A stretch of DNA of 64,000 nt from Diaporthe sp. PMI_573 (GCA_021399435.1 JAJTUP010000085.1:182897-246896), one strand, 5' to 3'. Shown: positions 33,075 to 44,185, counted from the stretch's first letter. Numbers and translations are program-made. Notes: generated by a model from the sequence alone, not told the origin.

Positions 33075-35040
33075 TGTGCCATAGCTACACCCACCTGAAC
33101 GTCCATCCACACACGCCCTGGTTCGACAAATGATAGACAAGTGCGGAAGGCAGAGAGACAACCTGCGGTGGAACGGAAGGTGCATGGCTACGTCGAGAAC
33201 GTGATGAGAGGGACAGGAAAGCAGCATGTTCAGATGGAGACTCCCACACTCCGGGATTGTCTTCTTACCCATGCAGAAGGTAAAGACCGTAGCAACATTA
33301 GCCTCCTCAGCAATGTAATACTAGGCAATCTCGTTCATGCATAACCGAGAGCAATAAACAACACACTATAATAGCCAATCCAACCCTCCTGCCCACTTTT
33401 CTGGCGAGGCTCGCGCGCTGTCAGCTGGCAGCTGGCGCCTGCCGCCGAGAAGCTCCCAACCACTGGGCACAAGAGCCTCAACATGCCGAAATTATATGCA
33501 CGCCAACACAACAACTCCACCTCCATTTTCCAAACCAATTCAGTGATCTTCACGCGAATAATCTCCCGGACACCCCCATACGGCGCCTCACCAGCATGCG
33601 AAAGCCTACATGATGCACCAGAGTTGATAGGAGGCGGGCGCAGGCGGGACACGCCAGAGACCCATGTGTAAGACAGGCATGCACTAGATGCCTTGATTCT
33701 CCCGGATGACAAGGCATATTTCGCCGGTTCGCGCGCGGGGCAAGGTTGACTGGTCGGGGCGATCGCGCGCCGCGGCGGGACCTCGCTGGATTTGACGAGT
33801 TCCATGGGGCCGCTTCCTCCCGCCATGTGGTCGAAAGGTTACTCGTTAGGCAGCCAGCCAGCCTGATGCCGCCGGCGGCGAAGCAGAGAGGGGAGTGAGT
33901 GAGTTGGTCGCGCCCTGCTTTGCCTCACCCCACCACACACCTCGGGACATTTTTGAGGACTTGGCTGGCTGGGCCTCCCAAATGAAGCAGACGAAGAGAG
34001 AGGTGGCCTCTCTTTTTCTTCGGGGCCTAATTTCTATTGGAAGGGTCCAGAAATAAAATTGGCACCAATAAATACTGTCTGCTGTTGGCTGGGGGCCGTC
34101 CAAGCAAAGGTGAGCTGGGGTGGAGGGGGCACCTGCAACCGAAATCTTACGAAACTTTAGTTGTGCATGATGGGGCTTTCAGAAGTTAATGCAGTAAGAT
34201 GGGGACCGATGCGGGGGGACCTGTGCGCCGAGTCTTGACGTGCGGCTCCAGCTTTGGTGCGAATCCTTCGGTGAGGATGTTCGTGTGATGATCGTGGTTT
34301 TTTACCTTGCGGCAAGGCTTTGGAGGGAAACACCTCTCTTGGCCACTCCGACATCAGGGCGTCAAAGCTGACACTGTCTCAAGATTATTTTATTTGAGAA
34401 TACCTCTGATTCCGAAACATGAACATGTCCATTTGACCGTTGTTGCCAAATAAATGGAGAGCTTTGGCAGACTACCACAGACCTGGACCCATCCCCTCGA
34501 CGTTATTCTTGGGAGAAGAATTCGAGCACTGGTTCGCCAGGACAGGGCGTTACACCCCGGGTAGGCCCAACGAAGCCCATGCGGCGGTGTTTTGAACCCG
34601 CTCTCCTCGCTGGGAATACCACTGCAGTTCATTCCCACCATCTATCCCCTGTTGGTTCATGACGGCCCTCATACCCTTTCTAAACAGCGTTGTCAAACAG
34701 AGTAGCAGACGAGACGAGACATTGATGTGCTGCATTGAGCGAACATGGTCGTGAGCGCAAAACTTTGAAGTGCCCAAATTGAAAACCCATGCAAAACTTC
34801 CCACGTCCCTACCATTACAGGAGATCAATGATTGGTCATGAATGTTGGCAGTTGGGCCCATTTTTGCCCTTTCTACGCTGACGAGGTGCACAGCATTTCA
34901 AGACAGGGAGCCTGAAGTGGGTCTGAGACACCTTCCTTAAAGTGGGTCTGACGGAGCGGATAGATTATAAATAAAACAGTCAACATTCACTAGTCAAACA
35001 TCTCCACAATTTTAATCTAGCCACCAGCCAATTCCGGAGA
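33075..35040. other. intergenic, no gene seen
   Basis: The open frames on either strand (for example 33335-33826 minus and 34550-34891 minus) lack motifs. A TATAAATA box at about 34967 precedes the small gene at 35056. Confidence 0.35.
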
Positions 35041-35055
35041 CTGTTGGGAGATAAC

Positions 35056-35410
35056 ATGCACAAGCGTAACTCTAGTGCTCAAAAGGGTATTCCTGTCTTG
35101 TGAGGATCTCTGTTGGAACAAGAACTGATGGATAACCACAGAACTAGAAGCAGAACGCGCCCGCACCCGAGCCCTCGCGGTTGCTTTGGGTGAGGTGCAA
35201 GAAGAATTAAGACGCCAGCGCAGGAAGTCTGCGTCTTCAAGGAGGCTTTGTGATGAGGTAAAGAAGATATGTGATAAGTTGGAATGCAGTCGGGATTATT
35301 GGAGACATTATTGTGAGGAGGCGGAACGAGAGCGAAATTATTGGAAAAGGATGTATGAATGCCTGCGACGCGAGCGAGGCAGGGTAAGTAGGAGGGATAG
35401 GATAGACTAA
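35056..35410 (+). CDS. small coiled-coil protein, two exons, unknown
   Basis: ATG 35056 starts a 10-codon exon (MHKRNSSAQK). A 55-nt intron follows (35087-35141, donor GTATTC, branch AACTGATG, acceptor CCACAG). The frame continues ELEAERARTRALAVALGEV and is highly charged, with heptad-like spacing through RRLCDEVKKICDKLE and RDYWRHYCEEAERERNYWK to 35410. The product is about 99 residues, almost wholly helical. A TATAAATA at about 34967 fits a promoter. No family is recognised. It lies just outside the right end of hAT-2 and could be part of a transposon. Confidence 0.45.
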
Positions 35411-35769
35411 AGAGTGACGAGAAAGAAGCCACAACGGGATCCAATGGAATTTGCGAGCTGGTACTATACGCCTTCCAGTCGACAATGACACACTTTCACC
35501 ATCTTCTCTAGGTCACATATGCAGGTCCTGCTAAAGCAGTCCCCAAGGAAATATTCGACCCTTCTTCACCTATTCACTCATTCCTGTCGGCCGAGAACGT
35601 AAGGAGACTACACCCCTAATTCAGCGTTCCACGCAAACCAAACAAAGCAAATGGGATAGTCCCGCTTGATTTGCTTTGCTAATATAGCCCATTTGCGGAC
35701 TTGCCTCTAATATTTTCGCCTTGTTGACTTGGTTGACTTGCCCATTTGCCACTGGAAAGGCCCCACAAC

Positions 35770-37665
35770 TTTCCTAAATAGGAAGGTATGATAGCTCCTC
35801 TGGGTTGGTCATCATCGCCATCTCTGCCGCCGGCCCAGCCATAGTCCCTTTCTTCAGCCAGTCCTTTAAACAAAGCAGCATTTCGAGTGTTGCCCCCTTC
35901 ATTCTGTGCCTCTGTGAGGTTATCGTGAGCTTCCCTTGGCTAAAGACCCGCTCGCACTCTAATTACATCGCAGGCACAGATAGCACGTCTATGGCCATTT
36001 GTGACAGAATAGGGAACTCTGTACGATGGTCTCGCCACCAGTAGAGAGGGTTAAGAGGAACCTCACGCCCGGCTTTATCTCTCTGCCGAGGGATCCTCAT
36101 CGCGACATAATTCTTATACTCCATTTCTGGCGTCAACGGCTGTTGTTGTGCCTCTGGTTCAAGCGATAGCGATGGCTCCATAAACGCCGTTCTTCGCTTC
36201 TCCATAACTGGTAGCTGAGGATTAGCAAAAACAGGCTGGGGAGGCTGTAACTGTTGTAGAGGAGGAGTTGTTGCTTTATCAGAGACCCAGTACTTCCGTA
36301 AGAAGTTCTTAAACTATTGTTCGGCCTCATCCAACAGTAGCGGCGCCGCTTTCCTGATACCACCTGTGTGATAACGAGGATAAAGAATCGTAGCCGCTAA
36401 GTAAATCGGGCAGCTTTGCAACCTCCTCTTGTATTTGGCCACCAAATATAAAGCCTCTTGGACCGAGACCTGGAGAAAGAGAGCGCCTTTAAAGCTATAT
36501 TCAGCCTCCCGTTGCTTCTGCCGCCACGACGTGCCCCGCGATGTATATGTATCAGACTCTTCAGCCTCCTCTTGTTACTGCCGCTGGCGCGATCTAGGCC
36601 GCGATGATGACTGTGATGATGATGGGGAGGCCGCTGCCGCTGTGGGGATAACCTCTGTACTGGAGGCTGTGATCTCGTCAAGAATTTCTTCTTCAGCATG
36701 TGTCTTTTTGCCACCAAATCTGCTGTTCCAAATCCCATAGCGAGGAGAAGACATCGTGAATCACCGCACTGTTACCTTCGTGAAGCTTCGTATGGTACAG
36801 AAACGGTTAAAGAAGATCGCGTACCGACTCAATCACTCACCATTCCTAAACAGAGAGAGGTTGTATATCCTCACCCGCATCAGCACGTTTCTAGGTGTAA
36901 TAATCGACGGCCTTGCGCAACTTCAACAGCCGATCTAGCTCCGCCGCATCCGAATTCCATCATATATCGTTTGCCATCTTGACGCTAAGCCCAGATATAT
37001 CGCCAGTCTGTAGCTCCGTTGGGTCTGTAGGTCGCGGGGAGGCGCCATCGCGAAATCCATCGCCGTGGGTTCAGCTTGAGCCTCATCGAAAAAGGCGATA
37101 GCTTCGTTACGGTCTACTGCTGCAGGGGCAAACTCTGGGTTGATTGTGAGGGCTTTGAACGATTCGAGGCGAGCTTGGCTACCCTTAATGAAGACGACGA
37201 TCTTATGGGCATGGTAAAGAGGGCTTGATCTCTTTCGCCAGTCTTTCAACTCGGCCTCATAGCGTTCCCGTTCCTTATACGTGTAGGCATTACCAGTTAG
37301 CACGTAATATCGCGATGGGTTCGCGGGGTTGCCTGCCGACGAGGCAGAGCCTCAACTTACCACTGGGTCTTCAATGCTCTCCGCGTTAACTACCTTCCTT
37401 CTATCGCCAGCCAGAAAAGACTTTACGATGAGATTGATAATATGGCCCCAGTAGCGGCAGCGCCTTTCGATCCTGACCTTGTCGGCTGCATCGTCGCCAA
37501 GATTAAGGAGCTTGCGAAAGAGAAGCCGGGTAGCCTTATCATTGGTTTCGTCGTTGTCAAAGGTAAGCCAGCCCAACAAGTCTTGAAGGCCATAATCGCT
37601 GATAACCTGGTGTAGGTGATATTGAAGGTTCTCGCCAGTGTGCCTACTGTTGACGACCCTCAGCC
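35770..37665 (-). pseudogene. hAT-2 transposase, degraded and 5'-truncated
   Basis: Read from 37665 downward: HTGENLQYHLHQVISDYGL, LLGWLTFDNDETNDKA (second catalytic Asp block) and YWGHIINLIVKSFLAGDRR. A stop-ridden stretch follows (VIESVRDLL, PFLYHTKLHEG, DVFSSLWDLEQQIW), then ALYLVAKYKRRLQSCPIY and YWWRDHRTEFPILSQM. The C-terminal dimerisation domain is AIDVLSVPAM, a TAA, LECERVFSQGKLTITSQRHR and LEMLLCLKDWLKKG. At least six stops or shifts are present. The N-terminal third (BED finger and first Asp) is missing because the element joins the copper amine oxidase fragment at about 37665. A short inverted pair, CAAATGGG and CCCATTTG, lies at 35648-35694 near its right side. Confidence 0.75.
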
Positions 37666-38279
37666 TTTGCTATTGTTGCGCGTAGTCAAAAAGTTGAGCG
37701 GCTGGGCTTTCGTCAGGTTCGAGAGGGGCAGGGGTCCGACGTAGAAGTCCTCCAGATACGGCTCCTCTTGGGTTCCAAACATCAAAGTAGCGCCAGCATA
37801 TCGTGGGGGGGCAGGGCCCGTTCCCGCCAGGAAGGGGAGAACATCAGACTTGTTGGGTTGCAGGAGGTCAATGAATACACTAGATTTCGGTCTTAGCAGC
37901 AACCCTTCGTCAGTTCGACACAGGTGCAACTTACAGCGTGTTATCCCAACTATAGATTCGCGTCAGCTTGGCTTGAGTTGCGTATAAGGACACGCATGCG
38001 GGCTGCTACTCACCTTCCTCCGTCCTTGGTCAAGTTGAGCTCTTTTGAACTGTACAAGAAATTGAGCGCATCGGCCATTTCTTGATTTGTCAGGCCAGCC
38101 CATAGGTTTGGGTGAGGAGCGGTTGACTCTGGCTGCGCTCTACAGACACCAGCATCCTGTCGCCGTCCCAGTGTTTCGATAACTTGCGGCGAGAACTTGG
38201 GTTGCTGTCTTACGAGTCCGGCCGACAAGGTCAGACTCCCAAGAAAGACTGGCAGGATTGTAGAGCTGATTCGTGTCAT
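37660..38279 (-). pseudogene. copper amine oxidase, 5' part only
   Basis: ATG 38279 gives a signal peptide (ISSTILPVFLGSLTLSAG) and then HPNLWAGLTNQEMADALNFL and SSKELNLTKDGG, the N-terminal domain of secreted amine oxidases. Intron 1 is 38013-37950 (GTGAGT to CTATAG). Exon 2 is only 15 nt (37949-37935) and supplies WDNT. Intron 2 is 37934-37880 (GTAAGT to ATCTAG). Exon 3 continues VFIDLLQPNKSDVLPFLAG, PPRYAGATLMFG and DFYVGPLPLSNLTKAQPLNF. It then runs into hAT-2 sequence and stops at 37660. The catalytic domain, with the topaquinone Tyr and the copper His residues, is absent. Normal role: oxidative deamination of primary amines. Confidence 0.8.
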
Positions 38280-38745
38280 CGTTGCAGAGTTCTATTCGGC
38301 TCCCTGTGGATGATATGCTAGGAGAGATGGGATGAACTGATGTGTTACGGGTTTCTTCAACAACGGCAGCACGCCGCTCCAACCACACTGGTTGCGCAGC
38401 TCTTGCTCGAAGACGCTGACTTTTGTGCGTGCACCCAGGCGAGATCCTCGTAACGGCTTTTCGAGTTGGCCCATACTGTACTTGTGTGGGCCGTGAAAAG
38501 GGTCACTGTGAGCACTATAACCCTTTTATAGCTAACGTGGTTTATCAGTCAGCCGCCCATATCACATGCCCGCCCACTTTTGCTAAGTCACCTAACTTTA
38601 GCCAACCCCACCACCCACCTAAGGCAAAAGGGTTGATTGTATTTGGCACCAATTGGTACTAACTGGTCTGAATTCCCTATTTTTAATTAATTCAGTTAGT
38701 TTAGAGGTGTTGGCGTGGATCCAGTGCCAGTCTGAAGTGGTCGAC

Positions 38746-38777
38746 TTTTGGTGGGAAAATCAGCTTCCCCACCAAAA
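38746..38777. repeat. 10-bp stem hairpin
   Basis: TTTTGGTGGG at 38746-38755 faces CCCACCAAAA at 38768-38777 across a 12-nt loop. It lies between the copper amine oxidase promoter and the transposon tail. Confidence 0.85.
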
Positions 38778-38837
38778 TGGAGCATTTCAGCCATGCAGGA
38801 TCAATATCAATCTACACCAGCCAAACCAACTTTTTGG

Positions 38838-38986
38838 GCGGTCCGCCGCGGACCGCTTAGAAATGTACTACTATACACTCAGAATCTAACTGACTAGACC
38901 CTTCTACATCTTTCTTACAAGTTTTTGCATAATGCCCAGTCTCACCGCAGTTGCCACATCGTCGTTGAGGCGGTCCGCCGCGGACC
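38838..38986 (-). mobile_element. short transposon tail with CCHC knuckle, bounded by palindromes
   Basis: Both ends carry the same palindrome: GCGGTCCGCCGCGGACCGC at 38838-38856 and GGTCCGCCGCGGACC at 38972-38986. The minus strand between them reads RRCGNCGETGHYAKTCKKDV, a perfect C-x2-C-x4-H-x4-C zinc knuckle, ending VVHF before TAA. From memory, many fungal pogo/Fot-type transposases end in just such a knuckle, so I take it as the 3' end of one. It has replaced the end of the cyclin gene. Confidence 0.6.
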
Positions 38987-39482
38987 ATTTCCTAATTGGT
39001 CCCAGGAAGGGATCCAGCTCACGGTACAGATCATCCTCCGTGATGCGTAAGTCCCAATCGAGCAGGAAGAGGAGTTGTTTTTCCATGAGGTTGACCTCAG
39101 CTCGCGAGAAGCCAAACGACAATCCTGCGCAGGATATTAGTGAATAGTTGGCCCAGTGCTTGTTCTTAGGCGAGATGTCATTGAGATACTTTGCTGCCAA
39201 GACCAGCGAGGCCAGAAAGATCCCGTGGGCGGTGCAGCGGAGGCCTTTAGCCGTGGGTTGTAGGCGTGAGTGGAGGCGGCTGAGGTAGACCAAGGTTGAC
39301 ATGAGTGTCGGGACCTGTACGCCCGAGGAAGAGACGAGATGCGTGATGAACTCCTCAAGGGTTGGCAATCTGGCGGCCTCTTGCTGTTTGGCTTGTGGTG
39401 TTGGGCCGTTCGGTGGCGGAGGCATCATTTTTGTATCGCACTGAATGACGCTACGTGCTGCCGAGCCCAGATATGAGATCAT
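38904..39482 (-). pseudogene. Pcl-type cyclin with 3' end replaced by transposon sequence
   Basis: ATG 39482 starts the product. The cyclin box is well kept: LPTLEEFITHLVSSSGVQVP, TLMSTLVYLSRLHSRLQP, IFLASLVLAAKYLNDISP, HWANYSLIS and EVNLMEKQLLFLLDWDLRIT. It is closest to the fungal Pcl1/Pas1-type G1 cyclins that pair with a Pho85-like kinase. After LGPIRK the frame enters the palindrome-bounded transposon tail and reads 26 foreign codons to 38904. The C-terminal regulatory region is therefore missing. Confidence 0.75.
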
Positions 39483-39773
39483 AGTCGTTGACAACAGGAA
39501 CGTGGGCCCCAGATGGCTGGTTTCCCTAGCTTATTTCCATATTGACTGTGCCACCGTGCATTATATTACCAATGAGTTGTAAGCACGCACACCGCGCCGA
39601 AGAAGCCTGTAAATCTGCCTTCGCCGGTGGCGGCACACGGCGAGGGGCTCCTGATCAATCCGAGGTTGCAAAAACAGATAATTTTCTTGACTTTTTTCTT
39701 TTTCCTCTCTGCCGCCCTCTCGAAACCAACCAAGACCTCTTCCATGTCCGATCGAATAAGGTGTCGGCCTCCT

Positions 39774-39904
39774 CTTTTTCTGCCAGCCAGTACGTACCTT
39801 TTCTGCCAGTCAGCACGTATCTTTTAGTACGTACCTTTTCTGCCAGTCAGTACGTACCTTTCTCGCTAATCAGCACGTACCTTTTCTGCCAGCCAGTACG
39901 TGCC
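39774..39904 (+). repeat. minisatellite array, forward orientation
   Basis: About five units of a roughly 24-nt sequence of the form TTTTCTGCCAGTCAGTACGTACC, with variants. The open frames across it (QYVPF-type repeats) are artefacts of the repeat. Confidence 0.9.
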
Positions 39905-40149
39905 TATTTGTTGGACCGTTGGGGACAATTCGGCATCTCCGCGGCTTGCGTATGTCCAGCCCGCGTCGTCCAGGCCCTCGTCCGCGCCAGGCGCCCATGC
40001 ACGCTATCAAAAAATCCGAATTTTAGGATCATGCTCTTGAGTTCCCGGGCTCAAGCCTAACACGTCGTCCTCGTTGGAATTCAGTCACCGTTGTTGGATG
40101 GGGAAAGAGAAGCATGAAGAACTTTTTGAATAGCGCTCGGGGCGGGAAA

Positions 40150-40330
40150 ATAGGTGATATCGTGCTCAAGCGGGTTACTTACATCCCCAACTTCACACCA
40201 ACATCATCTCGGCCAGCGTTATCATGAAGGATGGGTTCTGGGCCCACGAACTCGACAATACACTCATGTGGAAACGAAGCCCGAGAATTCTTCGCAAGAT
40301 GGAAAGAAGTTTGGTTTGATCGTTGCTGAA
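40150..40330 (+). pseudogene. Copia-type polyprotein scrap (protease/integrase border)
   Basis: DIVLKRVTYIPNF, one frame change, then NIISASVIMKDGFWAHELDN and TLMWKR. This matches the VLYIPNF...N-I-I-S...GLWYH region of Ty1/Copia polyproteins. Nothing else of the element is seen nearby. Confidence 0.5.
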
Positions 40331-40611
40331 TACAAGCCTGTTTCCAACTACCCGTTCGGGCAGCAGATGCCCCCTTGGGTTCCGAGTGGTGTCTGCTTTA
40401 GCAAGCTATACATCAAGAGTTCCAGTTTGTTTGGGCCCTCCATACCAAGAGCGAAAGCATCGCTGTCATTATTGACCTCAGCCTCCAGTGTCTCACCGGC
40501 CATGGGGGCAAATTAAATCCCGAGAATGACAGCGACCCGCCTCTGCAGCCTCAATTATGCAAGCACAAGAACTGAGGCGAGTATCTCCTTGACACGGCCC
40601 AGGGCTGTGAC

Positions 40612-40911
40612 ACGTACCTGATTGGCAGAATAGGTACGTACTGGCTGGCAGAAAAGGTACGTGCTGATTAGCAAGAAAGGTACGTACTGACTGGCAGAAA
40701 AGTTACGTAATAAAAAATACGTGCTGACTGGCAGAAAAGGTACGTACAAAAAAGATACGTACTGACTGGCAGAAAAGGTACGTACTGATTGGCAGAAAAA
40801 GGTACCTGATGAGTGGCAGAAAGAAAAGATACGTACCTGGTTGGCAGAAAAAGGCACGTACTGGTTGGCAGAAAAAGGTATGTACTGACTGGCAGAAAAG
40901 GGTACGTACCT
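40612..40911 (-). repeat. minisatellite array, reverse orientation
   Basis: About 12 units of the same roughly 24-nt repeat as at 39774-39904, now in opposite orientation (GGCAGAAAAGGTACGTACTGACT). With the first array it forms an inverted pair about 0.7 kb apart. Confidence 0.9.
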
Positions 40912-40914
40912 AAG

Positions 40915-41302
40915 CAGTGGTAGATCAGGTACAGGCAATGGGGCTGCCGAGAGGCGAAATGTCTGCTCGGTGCCCCAAGCGCATCGATTTGAAAAACCAT
41001 TTCAAGGACGTGTGTTATATACGTGCCGCCAGGATTAGGGTGGCCACGTCACGATCCATGGCGGGACGGAAGTGGGCTTTGACGTCAGACTGCCGTCGGA
41101 TGTCACTGCGGCTCATTGTGAATGTATCTCGAACCCAGGCGAGGCTGTCCATCCTGTCGGGGACAATAAACACGGTGATTATATTTTCCAGCCAACTTAT
41201 ACTATAGAATACAGCGACAACTTGTACATGTACGAGGAAATATATGAGTCGTAATGCGTGGCGGTGCCCCCGTAGAGCCTAGCCTATGTGACCTGTGTCC
41301 GT
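40915..41302. other. intergenic, no gene seen
   Basis: A plus frame at 41072-41254 has no recognised motif. Confidence 0.3.
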
Positions 41303-43033
41303 TTATCGAGGTGAAATCTGCCTATGCTTCTTCTCATAGGCGAGCAGTGCTTCCGTCCCGTGGAAATTTTTCAGTGGTTCCCAGGTCGGTTTTTTGAAGC
41401 CTGCCCATTTCACACACACCCGCCCGCCTCTTCCTATCTTTCTGACTTCCAAAATCTTCTCGACCTCGTATTCTGTTTGATCGTCCTCTGACAACAGCGG
41501 GGATGGGACGTCACTTTCCATTTGCGAAGTTGGAGGGCTCCTACTCTCGATGATTTTATTGTTCCTCATCGTTCCCCATTTTTGCTCGATGGCCAGCTTG
41601 CTTCGCCCCAATTTACTTGCAATCCATTCCCATGTCATTTCCTCCTGAACCCATGCGCAAAGAAGTTTTTCTTCTAAAGGCTCCCAACGCTTGTCCTCAG
41701 AATCATCTGCACCGTCGCTGGAAATAACATTTTCGTTGTGCCTATCGTTGTCGTCGCCTGAAATGTCGCCCGAGCCCTTATCGTTTTCAACTTGCTCAGC
41801 GTTCGATGGCCCTACACTTGCCGCAACTGTGCGGTTTTGGTCTGTTATGCCTGAGGAACCGCTCTGTCTGTTGATCGTTGCCATGTGTGAGAGTTTGTTC
41901 GTGGCGAAATCTCTGACAAACACGGCGAGAGCCTGGACTTCGTCGCTCATCTGCAACAATGCTTCAGCACAACAGCCGCAGTGATGACATGGGGACTTTT
42001 CCGTGGCGATGGCAGTAGAAGGGAAGCAAGGCTGATTGGATGTTTGAGAACCGGATTGCTGTGGGAAACGATCAAGGAGAGGTGAAGTGAATTCTGCTGT
42101 GACTGGCGGGCGCTGCCTGTGTACTCCTGTACGTCTCTGTGCTATAATGGAATTGTCCACGTCCATTGCAGCGAGGCTGTCAGGGTGCGGTGAGTCATTG
42201 TCCCAGACGAGTGATCTATCGTGTTGGGTTGCGATGCTGCTGTTGAATGTACCGGCTGGTAGAGCCGGTGATGGCATGCTTTCAGTATGTCGTGACCTCT
42301 TTCGTTCAGGAAGGCGATGGTCATCGCAGTCTTCTTCAGTTGCCTTGTGACCTCGTTTTCTTCGGCTAGTGATGGCATCATCGCACTGTGGCATAGTAGT
42401 GTGCTTTGGGGATGGAGTAGGAAGCGTAGAAACGTCTGTTCGGGCGCTTTCCATCTCGCCAAAAGCACCGGCGCAATCGCCAGTAGAGATGATGGGAGCA
42501 AGGCTTGTTATACAAGACGGGCTCCTTGTGAAGGAGTCGGGCGTCGAAGAGTTGTTTCCCGAGAGAATTTGTGATGCAGTCATTCCCAATAAGTCGAGAC
42601 CCGTGAATTTGGGGCTCGCAAGTGGTAGATCTTGAAAATAGCTCCCCCTATTTATGTCGTCACCAACATAACCTTCATCATAGGCTTCGTAGGTGTCGTC
42701 ACTCTCGTTCCTCTCTCCATCCTTAATGATACCTTTATCATATATCAGTGCCAAATTTCTTCACATTTCCAATTTGGTTTGCTCACTGGTGTTTTTATCG
42801 CCTATGGGTTGTTGCACTGTTGAAGTGGGTGCGATGCCATGCATTCCGAGATTCTCAACAGCATTAAAGCCGAAGTTATCTGGTTTGGGGATTGTTTCTG
42901 GGGGTTGTAATTGCTGCTGTTGTTGCTCATCGCGTTGGCGTTTCAGCTGTGCAAGCTTCTTCTTCTTCTTCTCCTCCTCCCGTTCCTGATGGCGCCTTAC
43001 ATCCCATTGTTTAAACTGTAGTCTGAACATCAT
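41303..43033 (-). CDS. SANT/Myb-like plus chromodomain nuclear protein, possibly with Clr5-like start
   Basis: The 5' part (ATG 43033) reads MMFRLQFKQWDVRRHQE, like the end of a fungal Clr5 domain, then Lys- and Gln-rich tracts. TGA at 42763-42761 interrupts it, but the same frame reopens to 41303. A 117-nt intron in phase (donor GTGAAG at 42764, acceptor AATAG at 42648) would remove the stop. The long middle is disordered, with a Cys/His cluster (CHHCGCC). Near the C-terminus come a SANT-like helix bundle (WEPLEEKLLCAWVQEEMTWE, WIASKLGRS) and a chromodomain (YEVEKILEVRKIGRGGRVCV, KWAGFKKPTWEPLKNF). Chromodomains bind methylated histone tails, so a chromatin role is inferred. If the intron is not real, the gene has a nonsense mutation. 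Confidence 0.65.
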
Positions 43034-43514
43034 CGGTGGGGGAAGAAGAAAAGGTGAAGGGCCCGGTGTGAGGTGGCCGGTGTAATGGTGGCGGAAGGAG
43101 GGCTTTATACAAGATTTGGTCTATCCCGTGTTGCAGTCAACACCCCTTTCCCTGGCATGACAGTTGGGCTAAATAACCCACCTATCATCCGATGGAGAAG
43201 CCTGCCGCCCTATCCGCGTCAGAAACCGAAGCTGGCATCAGTTAGCCACCCCACCTCAATAGAAATCCTTCTCGTAGTACGGTCTGAGGTACGGTGATCT
43301 CTTCCTAGCCTTGCTGATGCCCCTGGCATACCGGTGAGGTCTCTGCCCTTTGCGATTGATATTCCGTCTCGCACAAAAGGGGGGAGTTATGAGAGCAGAC
43401 TTGCCAGGGTGGTCGCTGGCCATGTATGCAGGAGATTGTGGTCCTTTGGCCAATCCCGTAGGCCACGTCACCAACGTTGGAGCAGGCCGAAGCGAACTCA
43501 GCTGCCAGGGCGCT

Positions 43515-44185
43515 CATGACGGCGTGAATCATAATGGTCGGGCCAGAATAAGTGCGTCCCGGATTTGAAGTTGCACCGGCAGAGGTCTGTTCAGCTGAGC
43601 CTGACCCACCTCCCAGCTATCGCCCACCCCTGGTATGGGTGAGGAGGGTCACCTGCTTCATCCCTGGGAGGGATGTCCAGGGCCAGCCGCATAATTCGCC
43701 AGGGAAGCTACCTTGCAAGCAGCACGATAGGTTCGGACAGGCTGTGATGAAGGTGCCTGGCGTACTTCCGTCTCGTATATGCAATGTGATCAATCCTGGC
43801 GCCATCACGAGGGAAGCCAGGCAGAGCAGACTGCCCAGCACCGCTGAAATGAGGATTTCCCTCTTCAGGCAATTTTGGCTGCTACCCATCGCGGACCCTC
43901 AGCTAGGCAGACTCGCATCCTTCGGATCAGTAGTCCAGCCTGATGCCAGCTTCCGTGACATGCGGTCTGATTATTTACCTAACGTGGCTAGTCGCGGTTA
44001 AAGCCCACCTCCCTTCGCCCGACGAAGGACTTCATCCCAGGCTCTCGGCGTAATGCCCGACATGGCACCTCAGGCCACTTCTGCATGACTGTTTGAGCCC
44101 GCAGCACCTGGAGTCCTTGAATTACCGAGAGGGGTAATTTCAAGCCCGAGGGTATGTAAGGCGGGAGGGGCTTTGTTCGTCGTGA
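43515..44185 (-). repeat. large inverted repeat, arm A
   Basis: The reverse complement aligns along its length with 45745-46803. Shared words include ATGGGTAGCAGCCAAAATTGCC, CACATTGCATATACGA-like, GCGGCTGGCCCTGGACATCC and ACCGCATGTCACGGAA. The arm is about 0.67 kb, with scattered differences. Confidence 0.8.
43617..43889 (-). CDS. open frame inside inverted-repeat arm A, unknown
   Basis: 90 codons from ATG 43889 with a hydrophobic segment (LISAVLGSLLCLASLVMAPG). The matching part of arm B opens the same way but stops after about 27 codons, so the frame is not conserved between copies and is probably not a real gene. Confidence 0.2.
   Translation of the reverse strand: MGSSQNCLKREILISAVLGSLLCLASLVMAPGLITLHIRDGSTPGTFITACPNLSCCLQGSFPGELCGWPWTSLPGMKQVTLLTHTRGGR

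Noticed and set aside
33335..33826. 163-codon minus-strand open frame
   Set aside because: No motif and no codon pattern; the region otherwise looks intergenic.
34560..34630. A possible tRNA B-box (GGGTTCAAAAC on the minus strand)
   Set aside because: No matching A-box or cloverleaf arms could be drawn around it.
39627..40938. Long open frames with repeated QYVPF/STYLF words
   Set aside because: They are translations of the 24-nt minisatellite units, occur in several frames and on both strands, and have no start context.
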